From NCBI GenBank assembly GCA_022496185.1, contig WTXG01000068.1:62001-126000 (forward strand): a DNA stretch of 64,000 nt, given 5' to 3'. The notes beneath the pieces were generated by a model that did not search any database, had not been told where the DNA came from, and saw only the letters and a program-made list of their open reading frames with translations. This stretch comes from Multifurca ochricompacta (taxonomy: Eukaryota; Basidiomycota; Agaricomycetes; Russulales; Russulaceae). This document shows, piece after piece, positions 1 through 9,640 of the stretch (position 1 is its first letter; the number at the start of each line of letters is the position of its first letter). Position numbers and translations under genes: made by a program.

Positions 1-553
1 TTTGCTGTTGCATGCCTTAGTCAATTTGCTTCCAACCCTTCCCAGCAGCACATGCAACTAGCAAAATATGTCTTAGCTTATCTAAATGCTACAAAAGACT
101 ACAAGTTGCACTATTCTGGAGGGAATGGTGAAGTTGGCCTTCATGGCTATGCAGATTCCTCATGGGGAGATCAAGAGGACCGCCACTCCACCTCTGGCTA
201 TGTCTTTTCCTTGCTAATGGAGCCATTAGTTGGTGCTCCAGGAAACAAAAGACAGTAGCACAGTCCACCACAGAAGCCAAGTATATGAGCCTAGCAGAGG
301 CTTCAAATCAGGCTGCATGGTATAGGATGTTCATGCAGGAATTGGGATATGAAGTTAGTTCACCCATACAACTGCATTGTGACAATAAGGGTGCAGTAGA
401 TCTTGCATTAAACCCAGTCACAGGAAGGCGATCAAAGCACATACCAATAAAGTACCATGCCATTAGGGAGTATGTAGAATCACACCAGATTGACTTGGTG
501 TGAACTCCCACTGGAGAGATGCTTGCAGATGGCCTTACAAAGTCTCTGCCAAG
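1..553 (+). pseudogene. 3' end of a decayed Ty1/copia pol gene (end of RT plus RNase H)
   Basis: The translation matches the last part of the intact copia polyprotein in 2979-7340: the RT tail (SQFASNPSQ), then RNase H motifs (YADSSWGDQED, SRKQKTVAQSTTEAKYMSL, HCDNKGAVDLALNP). Two lesions are visible against that copy. One T is missing from a T run near 205-210, shifting the frame. An in-frame TGA at 501-503 replaces the CGA of the intact copy, a C-to-T change at a CpG. The frame is then cut at 553 by a solo LTR. The rest of this older element continues at 1465-1544, 8095-8359 and 8360-8876; its 5' part lies left of the window. Confidence 0.93.
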
Positions 554-1459
554 TGTCACGGCTCTACTTTATTTTTCCTTTATTTTTCTCCCTTTCAGAT
601 CACATGACCGTGGGAAGATAACCCAGCAGTCTCAACACGTGATCATGGGAATGTAGTCATGATATGGATCATGTGACCAAGTCACATGTAATAGTCACAT
701 GCTGCTTAGTCAGCACAAGAGCCACTCAAGAATTACAAGTCGACTTTCTATTGTGTTTACCACAATAGGCAGAGGCCCCACAGTCTAGACAGTTCTAGAC
801 CAAGTGGAGCTGTTATCAAGATAAGAGGAGTCCAGCCTAGAAGGTTCTAGGTAAGTGGAGCTCTAGATAAGGCCCAGGTTGGGCCATGGCCAATTTTAGC
901 ACAGAATCACATGTATCAGTAGATAGACATGTTCCAGACCTAAGGGCTAGACTACATATCAGTTATCTACTCCACAGTGACATCATTATGACATCACACT
1001 GTGGAGCATGATCAGTCAGCAGAGTAAAGCAGCTTATGAATCACAAAGATAAGGCTCAGTCAGCAATACAGCTGACTGATACCTGCTGATTCTTGCTTAC
1101 ACTTACTGCTTACTACGTTACACTGAGAAATGTATATAAGACCCCCTGTAACAGCCTGTAGCCCCCATCTTGTCCTCTTGGGGCTGCAGGTGAGTAACTG
1201 TCTACATGAGTTCGATACATAGTGCTAATGGTATCCTGCCTCCCTGTGTGACTCGATCCTTTGGATCTTGTCCTCTTGGGGCTGCAGCTTCTTTGGGTTT
1301 CAGAACACCGCTGTTGTGGTTGAATAAACCACTGTTGACAGCAAGGTTCCCCATCATTGCTTGACGCGTGACGTTTGCCTCCACGGTATGCCCAACGACT
1401 TAGGTCACTTCTTTTTGCCCTTCTTTCTCCTGAGTGTACACGGAGCTTCACCTGTTACA
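554..1459 (+). repeat. Solo LTR, second retrotransposon family ('family B')
   Basis: A 906-bp block begins TGTCACGG and ends CTGTTACA (TG...CA). It is flanked by a perfect 5-bp target duplication, CCAAG at 549-553 and 1460-1464. It interrupts the older copia coding end: joining the flanks restores colinearity with the intact copia copy. It has a TATA-like ATGTATATAAGACC near 1130-1143 and an imperfect internal repeat of CTTGTCCTCTTGGGGCTGCAG (near 1168 and 1267). There is no coding potential. An internal region and second LTR are absent, so it is a solo LTR left by recombination. Its last ~140 bp resemble 8877-9013. Confidence 0.93.
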
Positions 1460-1464
1460 CCAAG

Positions 1465-1544
1465 ATCATCTTTTGATCTCATGGTAACTGGATTTGGACT
1501 AGTGCTGGAATGAGAGAGCTGGAATCTGGAGACTTTGTATACCA
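1465..1544 (+). mobile_element. Older copia element, segment between the two insertions
   Basis: This segment matches 7291-7366 of the intact element (end of pol and the start of its 3' untranslated region; GGACTAGTGCTGGAATGAGA against GGACTTATGCTGAAATGAGA). It bridges the solo LTR and the young copia insertion. The last five bases, TACCA (1540-1544), are the left target duplication of the young element. Confidence 0.9.
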
Positions 1545-1808
1545 TGTTGAACACAGGAGATGTTCGGTGATGCTTCAGGCATCAGGTGATTAGATTAGCT
1601 ACTTTGTAGATTAGATTAGATACCGGAGTTTCGGACTATTTACATTATCATTATTACTTTCTTTCTCACATTCCGCAGTAGCTGACTGATACACCATGTA
1701 ACATGTGATTCCTGTAGTGGCCAATGGCCTTTCTCCCTCTGTTTATTGTTTGGACTTTGTCCGGCACCTGTGGACTTATTCCCAGTGTGCACAGACTATC
1801 CCTTGGAG

Positions 1809-1815
1809 TATATAA
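1809..1815 (+). promoter_or_regulatory. TATA box of the young copia LTR
   Basis: TATATAA lies about 25-30 bp before the start of the conserved hairpin, so transcription probably begins at or just before that hairpin. The same motif lies in the 3' LTR (7857-7863), and a GGGTATAAAAGG version is in the older LTR (near 8632-8643). Confidence 0.6.
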
Positions 1816-1838
1816 GGGTGTCTGTTTCGTCCCTTCCA

Positions 1839-1864
1839 CTTCAGAGTTCTTCTAACCTCTGAAG
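1839..1864 (+). other. Conserved stem-loop at the start of the LTR transcript region
   Basis: CTTCAGAG pairs with CTCTGAAG across a 10-nt loop (TTCTTCTAAC). The stem is repeated at 7887-7912 in the 3' LTR. It persists as a 7-bp stem with changed bases in the older LTR (8666-8692), which suggests the structure is under constraint. Its function is unknown. Confidence 0.6.
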
Positions 1865-2046
1865 TGTAAGTGGCTTCTATACTATCTACTTAACTATTAG
1901 ACTGACGTTCTCTATATAGAACTTTTCTTTGTCTAGGTCAGTAGTATAGTAATACAGAGTTCTTCTAACCTCTGAAGTAACTTTTCTTTGTCTAGCCTAA
2001 CCCGCTAACCGTACAGTCAGTATGCTGCGCACATGCCTGTTTCACA

Positions 2047-2069
2047 GGTTATGGGCCCTGAGCACGCTT
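2047..2069 (+). other. Candidate primer-binding site resembling the tRNA-iMet anticodon arm
   Basis: Immediately after the 5' LTR the sequence GGTTATGGGCCCTGAGCACG begins. It resembles the complement of the anticodon stem-loop (CAU anticodon, GGGC..AUAACC) of eukaryotic initiator tRNA-Met, not the tRNA 3' end. Drosophila copia is known to be primed by a half-molecule of initiator tRNA-Met. The match here has about two extra bases, so this is an inference. Confidence 0.5.
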
Positions 2070-2978
2070 AACTGATCTGTATCTTTCATTTTTTGATCAG
2101 TCCAAACTTTCTTCAAGCTCACTGCTTCAAGACTCCTCTTTCCCAATCACCGTCACAGTGAGCTTCGAATTTCTTTATCTCTTGCCCTTAACTGTCCACA
2201 AGGTGGTGCGCTTTATGTGCCCACCTTGATCTGTCTGGCTAGTCCCTTAGGGGATTCTTGCAAGAGGTGATGAGGGACCCTAAGCGGGTGAAACACCTTG
2301 AGCTCCTCATGTGCGCTCTAAGTAAATAGTATTCTTAGATGTAGCTGGGTTTTCGTCCCATCCATAGTCTTAGTAGGCCCCTTGCCCAGAAGGCTTGGAG
2401 CTATAGGTTCGGTCAATGCTTGGCTCGATCCGTAAGCCAGGTTTAACGACCTGCTGGTAGAGTTTAGGGTCTAGAACAAGGCATGGGTAGTCACTCCCAT
2501 GACGCTTGGGCTCGATACAAGTAGGCCTGAACTACTATAGTAGATACACAGTAGCTAGAAGGTTTTGTCTCTGGGCAGAAGTACCCGCTGCTTTCATTGG
2601 GGGTTCGCCCCAACCAGAGGAAACCTAATAGTCTACTATAGTCATGGCCCCAATCATCTAGGGCTTAATCATGGACTCCACCACCAGCACTAGAGGAAGG
2701 GCTCTATACCCTTTGTCTCTAGTGGAACTTGCGGTTGGCTCCTCCATGACATGACTCCCCATCTATTTACACAACGTCCCCCTGATGTGGGCTTAGGACT
2801 TGTTGTAGATGGCGCTAAATAGCCTACTATACTACTTAGAAGTCGCACATCAGAGGCAGGACTTTTTTAAGTTCTGAAGCATAGCGCCACAGATTGGACG
2901 GGCCCTCTTAAATGAGACCTGGACAACTGGTTCTAACTGCTCCTTGGAACCAGGATCAACCTCTTTAAATCATCTCAA

Positions 2979-5900
2979 ATGTCTTCCATCGTCTTCCCTC
3001 CCACCTTCAAGTTTGACAAGCTTGATGGCTCCAACTGGCAGCAGTGGTCGGTGTCTTTCACTGCCCTGCTGAGGATCAATGGGATGAAGAGGCACATCAC
3101 GCATGATGCCCCTGAATTCCTGAATGCTCCAAAGCCAGAAGAAGGAGAAAAGGATGACGAATACGCCAAGCGTTTTGCGCTTTGGTCTGAGCCTATGTAC
3201 CTAGAATGGAACAGGGTGGAGGAAGTCCTCATGGGAGTTCTGGTGATGGTCACATCACCGGAAACATACTCCCAGATTGCCTCTGACAGAACTTACCCTT
3301 CTGTCAATGCCAAGTATGAGCGTTTGGAATCGCTCTACGGCTCAGTAGGAAGCATGGCCACCTACAACTTGTGGTGTTCTGTGTCCTCCTTCCGCTTGGA
3401 GGAGGGCAAAGCATTCAGACCCCAGTTGCAGCGTGTGTTGGATGTGAGGAGTACCCTCAAGGAAAATGGGATGGAGATCTCTGATCTTCAGCTGAGCTTT
3501 ATTTTGCTCCAATCCCTACCTCCATCCTACAATGCCATTGCTGGCTCAATCCTGGCGTCAGGTCCTCCTGACCGCCTTTCCCCTCAGGACCTTGTACAAA
3601 GGTTCCTAAATGAGGAAAGCCGACTAGCCGGCCCCGCAGGAAGTGGTGTTGGGGCTGCCCTTAACAAGGCAGCCCATGTCAACAAAAATAAAATTAAAAA
3701 ACAAGTATCTTTCACGCCACAACCTGCAGGTGCATCATCGTCCAATGATGTCACCTGCTTCTATTGCCAGAAGCCGGGCCACAAGGCTAATGAATGTCGG
3801 CAAAGGAAACAGGACAGAGCCAATGCTGATGCAGGCAAAAAGGGCAACAAGAGGAAGGGGCAAGGCCCCAGTGTACATAATAACTCCACACAAGTAGCTA
3901 CCGTAATTAATGGTAGCGGCAGAATACAGGAGGTGCATGAGACACCTCGCATTTCACTTTATATGATGACCGAACATACGCAAGAAGTCGATGATGGCAG
4001 CAACCCTTGGATGATGGATAGTGGAGCCACCACTCATTTTACACCATACTTAGACGATTTCTCTGAGTACTACCCTCACAAGGGGCACTCGGTGACAATT
4101 GGTGATGGTTCCGTAGTCCAAGTCGAAGGAACAGGCAAAGTTATACTCAAAACTCGAAACAACTACGAGTTAGAGTTAAATAACGTCTTCTATATGCCTG
4201 GTAGTGAAAGAATACTATCGACAAGCTGCATCACAGACAAAGGCGGATCAGTGGAGTTCTCTCCATCTGAGGTCAAAATAAAATATAATAATGCAATTAT
4301 AGCGGAAGGTGTCAAGGCTATGGGACTCTATTGGGTCTTTGGGAAAACTATGCAGAATCTAAATACTGCTTCCCACAAATCTGCATCGACTAGCCTTGAA
4401 ACCTGGCATTTGCGCATGGGTCATATGTCAAAAGAGGCCCTCAAAAGATATGCTCCTAAGGCTGTAAAAGGTCTTAGCATTGATGATAGCCAAGTGGAAG
4501 ACAAGCCGTGTTATGGTTGTGAAATGGGAAAATCACACCGTCTTCCATTCCCTCCCTCTCAAAAGAGAGCTTCAGCACCCTTGGAAGTCATTCATAGTGA
4601 CCTAGTTGGTCCTCTGCAATGTACTTCAATACAAGGGAACCTATACTTCGCCACTTTCATAGACGACTTTAGCAGAACTGCCCTAGTTGTTGCTATGAAA
4701 GCAAAAAGTGAATTTACATCGGTCTTTAGTAATATTAAGGCATTCCTGGAAAACAAAACATCCAGGAAAATAAAGACCTTACATACAGACCGAGGTGGCG
4801 AATTTGTCAATAGGGAGCTGAAGTCAATACTTGAGAAGGCTGGCATAGAGCATAAATTGACAATGCCATATTCCCCACAACAGAACGGAAGGGCTGAAAG
4901 GTTCAACAGAACCATCATGGAAAAGGCCACCAGTATGCTGCATCATGCTGGTCTTTCCCTTGGTTTCTGGGAATGTGCAGTGCGAACAGCCTGTCACATA
5001 TACAATAGAACGCCTATCCGTTCTAATAAGTGGAGGACACCGCTAGAACTTCTGGATGGGGACATTCCAGATGTTTCTTACTTTAAAATATTTGGCTGCT
5101 TAGCCTATTACACTGTCCCAGAGGACAAAAGACGTAAACTGGATCAAAAAGCCAGGGAGACAGTCTTTGTCGGGTATGCACCCCACTCTAAAGGATATCT
5201 TCTTTGGGATATGCATACTCGATCCTTCGTATTGTCAAGAGATGTGACATTTGATGAAGGGTCCTTCCCAGCCAACCTTGCCAAGGACAGCAAGGGAAAA
5301 CAGAAGGAAAAAGTTACGCCTTTTGTACTAGAAGTTGAGAGGCCTGTCCAGCCTCAACCAGCAATAGCCACAGTTCCTCAGGCTCCTGAAGACAAGGATG
5401 CCGAGGTTGAGGAACAGGAGGTAGTGGAACCTCCTCAAGTAAATCCAGAGCCTACCACACCCGATAATGAGCTTGACACACACGATCAGACTATCTATCA
5501 GACGCCCCCATCCCAAATCATGGAACCATCAGAACTCCCCGAGAGAACTCGTGCGAAAAGACAATCTAAAAAGAAAGGTGGCAAAATTCCCCAACCAGTA
5601 TTTACTAGGGAAAGTCCACGCTCTCAACAACGTGATCAGGCTGTGCAGGAAGATTTAGATCTTGATACTGCCCGTCCTAAACGTTCGCGCCGCATGAATC
5701 CTCGATTTTATAATGAGGATAATGCAGAGTTCGTGCAAGGTTCGTCCAGACTTGGGCACATGGAGCTGCTATATGCCGCAGGTGTCTCTTACAGAGACCC
5801 CCTGACTTTTCAGGAGGCAATGCAGTCTGACAATGCCAGTGAATGGCTTGAGGCATGTAAATATGAAATTGATGCCTTAGATAAATTAGATGTGTGGCGC

Positions 5901-7340
5901 CTTGAAGATCTTCCAGAAGGAAGAAAGGCTGTCAAGTCCAAATGGGTTTTTAAGCTGAAACCAGATGGACGGTTTCGTGCTAGGCTCGTGGCAAAGGGTT
6001 TCACCCAAGTAGAAGGGGTGGACTTCGACGAAACATTCTCACCAGTCGCCAGATTCGAATCACTTAGATTATTACTAGCGTTAGCTACGCTAGAGGATTG
6101 GGAAATCCACCAAATGGATGTCAAATCGGCATTCCTACATGGCGATCTGGACGAAGAGATTTACATGGAGCAACCAGTTGGTTTCGTCGTTGCTGGTCAA
6201 GAGTCCAAAGTTTGTAGGCTACAAAAAGCATTATATGGCCTCAAACAAGCCTCCCGAGCATGGAATCTACAATTCCATGCAGTTCTTAATGAACTGGGCT
6301 TCACTCGGACGTACTCTGATGCAGGAGTATATGTGTTTCATCAAAAGGTGGAGGATGATTCACTGTATGTCATTCTCTATGTAGATGACATTACTATACT
6401 TGGATCTTCCAATGATAAGATAACATGGCTGAAGTCGTCTCTATCTAACAGATATGAGATGACTGACTTGGGAGAAATCCAGTCATTCCTTGGAGTTAAC
6501 ATCACCAGGGATCGTCCTAACAAGACGCTGGAAATTGATCAAGCAGCCTATGTTTTATCTATTATTGAGAAGTTTGGGATGAGGGATTCCAACCGAGTAT
6601 ATACTCCACTTCCCTCTGGCGCTGATGTCCATCTGGTCAAGTTTGATGGCCAGGCATCTACTTCTGAGATAAAGAAGTACCAACAGCTGATGGGGTCACT
6701 GCTATGGGTGCAGATTGGAAGCAGACCTGATATCAGTTTTGCAGTGGCGCGCCTTAGTCAATATGCTTCCAACCCCTCTCAAGATCACATGCGACTTGCA
6801 AAATATGTCTTAAAGTATCTTAATAGTACAAAAGATTACAAGTTGCGGTATTCTGGAGGGAATGGGGAGAGTGGCCTTCATGGCTTTGCAGATTCCTCAT
6901 GGGGAGATCAAGAGGACTGCCACTCAACCTCAGGCTACGTGTTTTTCCTAGCAAATGGCGCAATTTCCTGGTGTTCCAGAAAACAAAAAACAGTAGCACA
7001 GTCCACCACAGAAGCCGAGTATATGAGTCTCTCTGAGGCTTCAAATCAGGCAGCGTGGTATAGGACTTTCATGGAGGAATTAGGGTATGAGGTATCCTCC
7101 CCTATACTACTCCACTGTGATAATAAGGGTGCCGTGGATTTGGCATTAAACCCTGTCACAGGAAGGCGGTCAAAGCATATACCTATCAAGTACCATGCCA
7201 TTAGGGGATACATTGAGTCGCACATAATTGAGTTAGTGCGAACTCCCACAGGTGAGATGCTGGCAGATGGCTTCACTAAGCCTCTACCAAGAGCATCGCT
7301 TGAAACCATGGTCAATGGACTTGGACTTATGCTGAAATGA
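2979..7340 (+). CDS. Ty1/copia gag-pol polyprotein, intact
   Basis: A single uninterrupted 1453-residue frame. Residues 1-230 are Gag. A CX2CX4HX4C zinc knuckle starts at Cys260. The aspartic protease motif DSGATTH has its Asp at 347. The integrase has the HHCC region (HLRMGH...CYGCEMGK, about 470-510) and a D541, D604, E640 triad with 35 residues between the last two, followed by KGY near 735. Reverse transcriptase carries YVDD at 1134-1137. RNase H has GFADSSW (Asp1305), TTEAEYMS and HCDNKG. Integrase lies before RT, which defines copia rather than gypsy. The product copies the element RNA into DNA and integrates it. Gag and Pol share one frame with no visible shift site, so their ratio must be set another way. 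No stop or frameshift was seen. Confidence 0.97.
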   Translation: MSSIVFPPTFKFDKLDGSNWQQWSVSFTALLRINGMKRHITHDAPEFLNAPKPEEGEKDDEYAKRFALWSEPMYLEWNRVEEVLMGVLVMVTSPETYSQIASDRTYPSVNAKYERLESLYGSVGSMATYNLWCSVSSFRLEEGKAFRPQLQRVLDVRSTLKENGMEISDLQLSFILLQSLPPSYNAIAGSILASGPPDRLSPQDLVQRFLNEESRLAGPAGSGVGAALNKAAHVNKNKIKKQVSFTPQPAGASSSNDVTCFYCQKPGHKANECRQRKQDRANADAGKKGNKRKGQGPSVHNNSTQVATVINGSGRIQEVHETPRISLYMMTEHTQEVDDGSNPWMMDSGATTHFTPYLDDFSEYYPHKGHSVTIGDGSVVQVEGTGKVILKTRNNYELELNNVFYMPGSERILSTSCITDKGGSVEFSPSEVKIKYNNAIIAEGVKAMGLYWVFGKTMQNLNTASHKSASTSLETWHLRMGHMSKEALKRYAPKAVKGLSIDDSQVEDKPCYGCEMGKSHRLPFPPSQKRASAPLEVIHSDLVGPLQCTSIQGNLYFATFIDDFSRTALVVAMKAKSEFTSVFSNIKAFLENKTSRKIKTLHTDRGGEFVNRELKSILEKAGIEHKLTMPYSPQQNGRAERFNRTIMEKATSMLHHAGLSLGFWECAVRTACHIYNRTPIRSNKWRTPLELLDGDIPDVSYFKIFGCLAYYTVPEDKRRKLDQKARETVFVGYAPHSKGYLLWDMHTRSFVLSRDVTFDEGSFPANLAKDSKGKQKEKVTPFVLEVERPVQPQPAIATVPQAPEDKDAEVEEQEVVEPPQVNPEPTTPDNELDTHDQTIYQTPPSQIMEPSELPERTRAKRQSKKKGGKIPQPVFTRESPRSQQRDQAVQEDLDLDTARPKRSRRMNPRFYNEDNAEFVQGSSRLGHMELLYAAGVSYRDPLTFQEAMQSDNASEWLEACKYEIDALDKLDVWRLEDLPEGRKAVKSKWVFKLKPDGRFRARLVAKGFTQVEGVDFDETFSPVARFESLRLLLALATLEDWEIHQMDVKSAFLHGDLDEEIYMEQPVGFVVAGQESKVCRLQKALYGLKQASRAWNLQFHAVLNELGFTRTYSDAGVYVFHQKVEDDSLYVILYVDDITILGSSNDKITWLKSSLSNRYEMTDLGEIQSFLGVNITRDRPNKTLEIDQAAYVLSIIEKFGMRDSNRVYTPLPSGADVHLVKFDGQASTSEIKKYQQLMGSLLWVQIGSRPDISFAVARLSQYASNPSQDHMRLAKYVLKYLNSTKDYKLRYSGGNGESGLHGFADSSWGDQEDCHSTSGYVFFLANGAISWCSRKQKTVAQSTTEAEYMSLSEASNQAAWYRTFMEELGYEVSSPILLHCDNKGAVDLALNPVTGRRSKHIPIKYHAIRGYIESHIIELVRTPTGEMLADGFTKPLPRASLETMVNGLGLMLK

Positions 7341-7592
7341 GAAAGCTGGAATTTGGAGACTTTGTATACCAGTCTCACTTTCCCACCATGCCACATGAGT
7401 ATATTCTCGACCTCGAGAGTGATGCAAGAGGTGTGTAGACTTGCATAAGCGAATCTACAACTCGTATGCAAAGCTCACAAAGAGTTAGAGAAGTTAGATC
7501 TCTGGCTGGCGATATGCTCATTCAATTGTGATGGCAGTGTGCTCATCCAATTCATTTCACATCCATGACCAGATGCCTTCAGCATGGAGGGA

Positions 7593-8094
7593 TGTTGAAC
7601 ACAGGAGATGTTCGGTGATGCTTCAGGCATCAGGTGATTAGATTAGCTACTTTGTAGATTAGATTAGATACCGGAGTTTCGGACTATTTACATTATCATT
7701 ATTACTTTCTTTCTCACATTCCGCAGTAGCTGACTGATACACCATGTAACATGTGATTCCTGTAGTGGCCAATGGCCTTTCTCCCTCTGTTTATTGTTTG
7801 GACTTTGTCTGGCACCTGTGGACTTATTCCCAGTGTGCACAGACTATCCCTTGGAGTATATAAGGGTGTCTGTTTCGTCCCTTCCACTTCAGAGTTCTTC
7901 TAACCTCTGAAGTGTAAGTGGCTTCTATACTATCTACTTAACTATTAGACTGACGTTCTCTATATAGAACTTTTCTTTGTCTAGGTCAGTAGTATAGTAA
8001 TACAGAGTTCTTCTAACCTCTGAAGTAACTTTTCTTTGTCTAGCCTAACCCGCTAACCGTACAGTCAGTATGCTGCGCACATGCCTGTTTCACA
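7593..8094 (+). repeat. 3' LTR of the young copia element
   Basis: A copy of 1545-2046 with one visible mismatch. A short purine stretch (GGAGGGA) precedes it and could serve as the polypurine tract. Confidence 0.95.
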
Positions 8095-8359
8095 TACCAG
8101 TCTCACTTTCCCACCATGAGCACATTCTCAACCTTGAGAGTGATGCAAGAAGTGTGTAGAGTTTCAGTTTGCATAAGCAAATCACCTCAATATGCCTCTG
8201 AACCCTACACTTCTCATCAACTCATTCATGTCAAATTGTTGACTCATTCTCAACATTGACAACCTGAGACATGCTGGTGATATGCTCATTCAATTGTGAT
8301 GGCAGTGTGCTCATCCAACTCATTTCCCATCCATGATTGATGCCTTCAGCATGGAGGGA
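8095..8359 (+). mobile_element. Older copia element, 3' untranslated region
   Basis: Resumes exactly where 1544 stopped, after the TACCA duplication. It parallels 7367-7592 of the young element (CAGTCTCACTTTCCCACCATG, GAGAGTGATGCAAGA, TGCCTTCAGCATGGAGGGA) with substitutions and small indels, which places it as an older family member. Confidence 0.9.
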
Positions 8360-8876
8360 TGTTGACACAGGACATGTCTGGAGATGCTTCAGGCATCTAA
8401 GGATCACTTCAGCTGTAGATTAGATTAGATTAAATTCCAGAGTATCAGACTTTTTATGTTATCTTTATTACATTTCTTTCTCACCTTACTCAGCTGATTA
8501 GTGATGGACTTAGTAATGTGCAGTATGGCATGTGATTCTCCCTTGGCCAATGGCCTTAGTCCCTCACAGTTTATTGTCCAGCACTTGTGGACTTATTCCC
8601 AGTGCGCACAGACCATTTCCCCTGGCCCCCTTGGGTATAAAAGGGTGTCTGTCTGGTCTCTTACACTTCAGAAGTTCTTCTAACATCTGAAGTGTAAGTT
8701 CCTTCTACTTTACTCTCTACTACCTCTAGACTAACCTTGTATATAGACTTGTCTTTGTTCTAGGTCAGTAGTATAGTATAATCTAGAAGTTCTTCTAATG
8801 TCTGAAGTACTTGTCTTTGTTCTAGCCTAAACCACTACTAACCACAGTCAGTAACCAGCAGCATGATTGTTCAACA
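8360..8876 (+). repeat. 3' LTR of the older copia element
   Basis: 517 bp from TGTTGACACAGG to GATTGTTCAACA. It is clearly related to the 502-bp LTR but diverged throughout. It keeps a TATA box, the hairpin, GTAAGT and the TTTGTTCTAG tract. The expected right target duplication would be TAAAC (8877-8881); its left partner is outside the window. Confidence 0.88.
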
Positions 8877-9013
8877 TAAACCACAGTAGGAAACACAGGT
8901 CCCCATCATTCCTTAATGCATGACATTGTCTCTGCAGTACACCCAATGACAAAGGTCATCATTTACCTTTGCCCTTCTTGCTTACTAAGTGTACATGGAG
9001 CATGCCCATTACA
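8877..9013 (+). repeat. 3' stub of a family-B LTR that received the older copia
   Basis: Matches the last ~138 bp of the solo LTR (1322-1459): AAACCAC, CCCCATCATT, AGGTCA, TTGCCCTTCTT, AGTGTACA.GGAG and a terminal CCATTACA. The older copia element therefore inserted into a family-B LTR. The left part of that LTR must lie beyond the window. Confidence 0.8.
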
Positions 9014-9632
9014 TGCTTTGCTAACCCAAAAAATGCAATAAACATAAAAACTAGACCAACAAGCCCTAGATTTGAAAAGTAGGTTTACATTTTCAAAAGT
9101 AGCTCTAGGCATGAAGACATGTTTGCTAGAGCTACTTTTGAATTTAAAGTGCTAGAAGGGCTAGAATGGCTAGCACTAGTCAATCTAGCAATATGTCATT
9201 TTCCTGATGTATTAGGATATGCATATTGGAATGCTAAGTGTAAGTGTACATGTATGATAGTCAGTCTAGCCCAGCATCTCTGGTGTCAATTCATGCTGCA
9301 TGTGTGCTGCTATTCCCACATATAGTAAATACAATTTGGTGCCCTAGCCATTCTAGTCATTCTAGTCTATCTAGTTGTGCTAGCAAATGTCATTTTCCTG
9401 ATGTGTAGAAAGGGTGCAAACAAGAGAGAAGGGAGAGAAAGGGAAATAAAGAAGAGAATATTGTACAACCACTTATCATAATTGTAACATTTTTGGCATC
9501 CATCGGCTATCATCAACATTGAACTCTTCTCTTTTCTCTCTCACTCTCATGGAACCTCTCTCCACAATGAACTCACACAGTCTTGTGATCATACACTGCC
9601 ATTGTTGTGCCACTAGTGTGGCTGACTGTCAC
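9014..9632. other. A/T-rich intergenic DNA, no gene seen
   Basis: Between the retrotransposon island and the hAT-like element. It contains repeated CTAGAA/TCTAG-type short motifs and no convincing coding frame. Confidence 0.5.
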
Positions 9633-9640
9633 CTTTCAAC

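Larger units (their letters stand above)
1545..2046 (+). repeat. 5' LTR of the young copia element
   Basis: Starts TGTTGAACAC and ends GTTTCACA. It contains a TATA box (1809-1815), a perfect 8-bp stem-loop just downstream (1839-1864) and a second, partial copy of the same block (near 1953-1979). GTAAGT at 1866-1871 and a pyrimidine-rich TTTTCTTTGTCTAG ending at 1936 look like splice borders. Confidence 0.95.
1545..8094 (+). mobile_element. Complete young Ty1/copia retrotransposon (6550 bp)
   Basis: Two 502-bp LTRs (1545-2046 and 7593-8094) flank one long gag-pol frame. TACCA is duplicated on both sides (1540-1544, 8095-8099). Comparing the LTRs by eye I found a single difference, CCGG in the left LTR (1761-1764) against CTGG in the right, a CpG transition. 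That points to a recent insertion. The element sits inside an older relative, just downstream of its coding end. Domain order PR-INT-RT-RNaseH is diagnostic of Ty1/copia (Pseudoviridae). It appears structurally autonomous. Confidence 0.96.

Noticed and set aside
1113..1451. Open frames inside the solo LTR
   Set aside because: They lie wholly inside an LTR with clear TG...CA ends and target duplication, with no conservation in the 8877-9013 copy.
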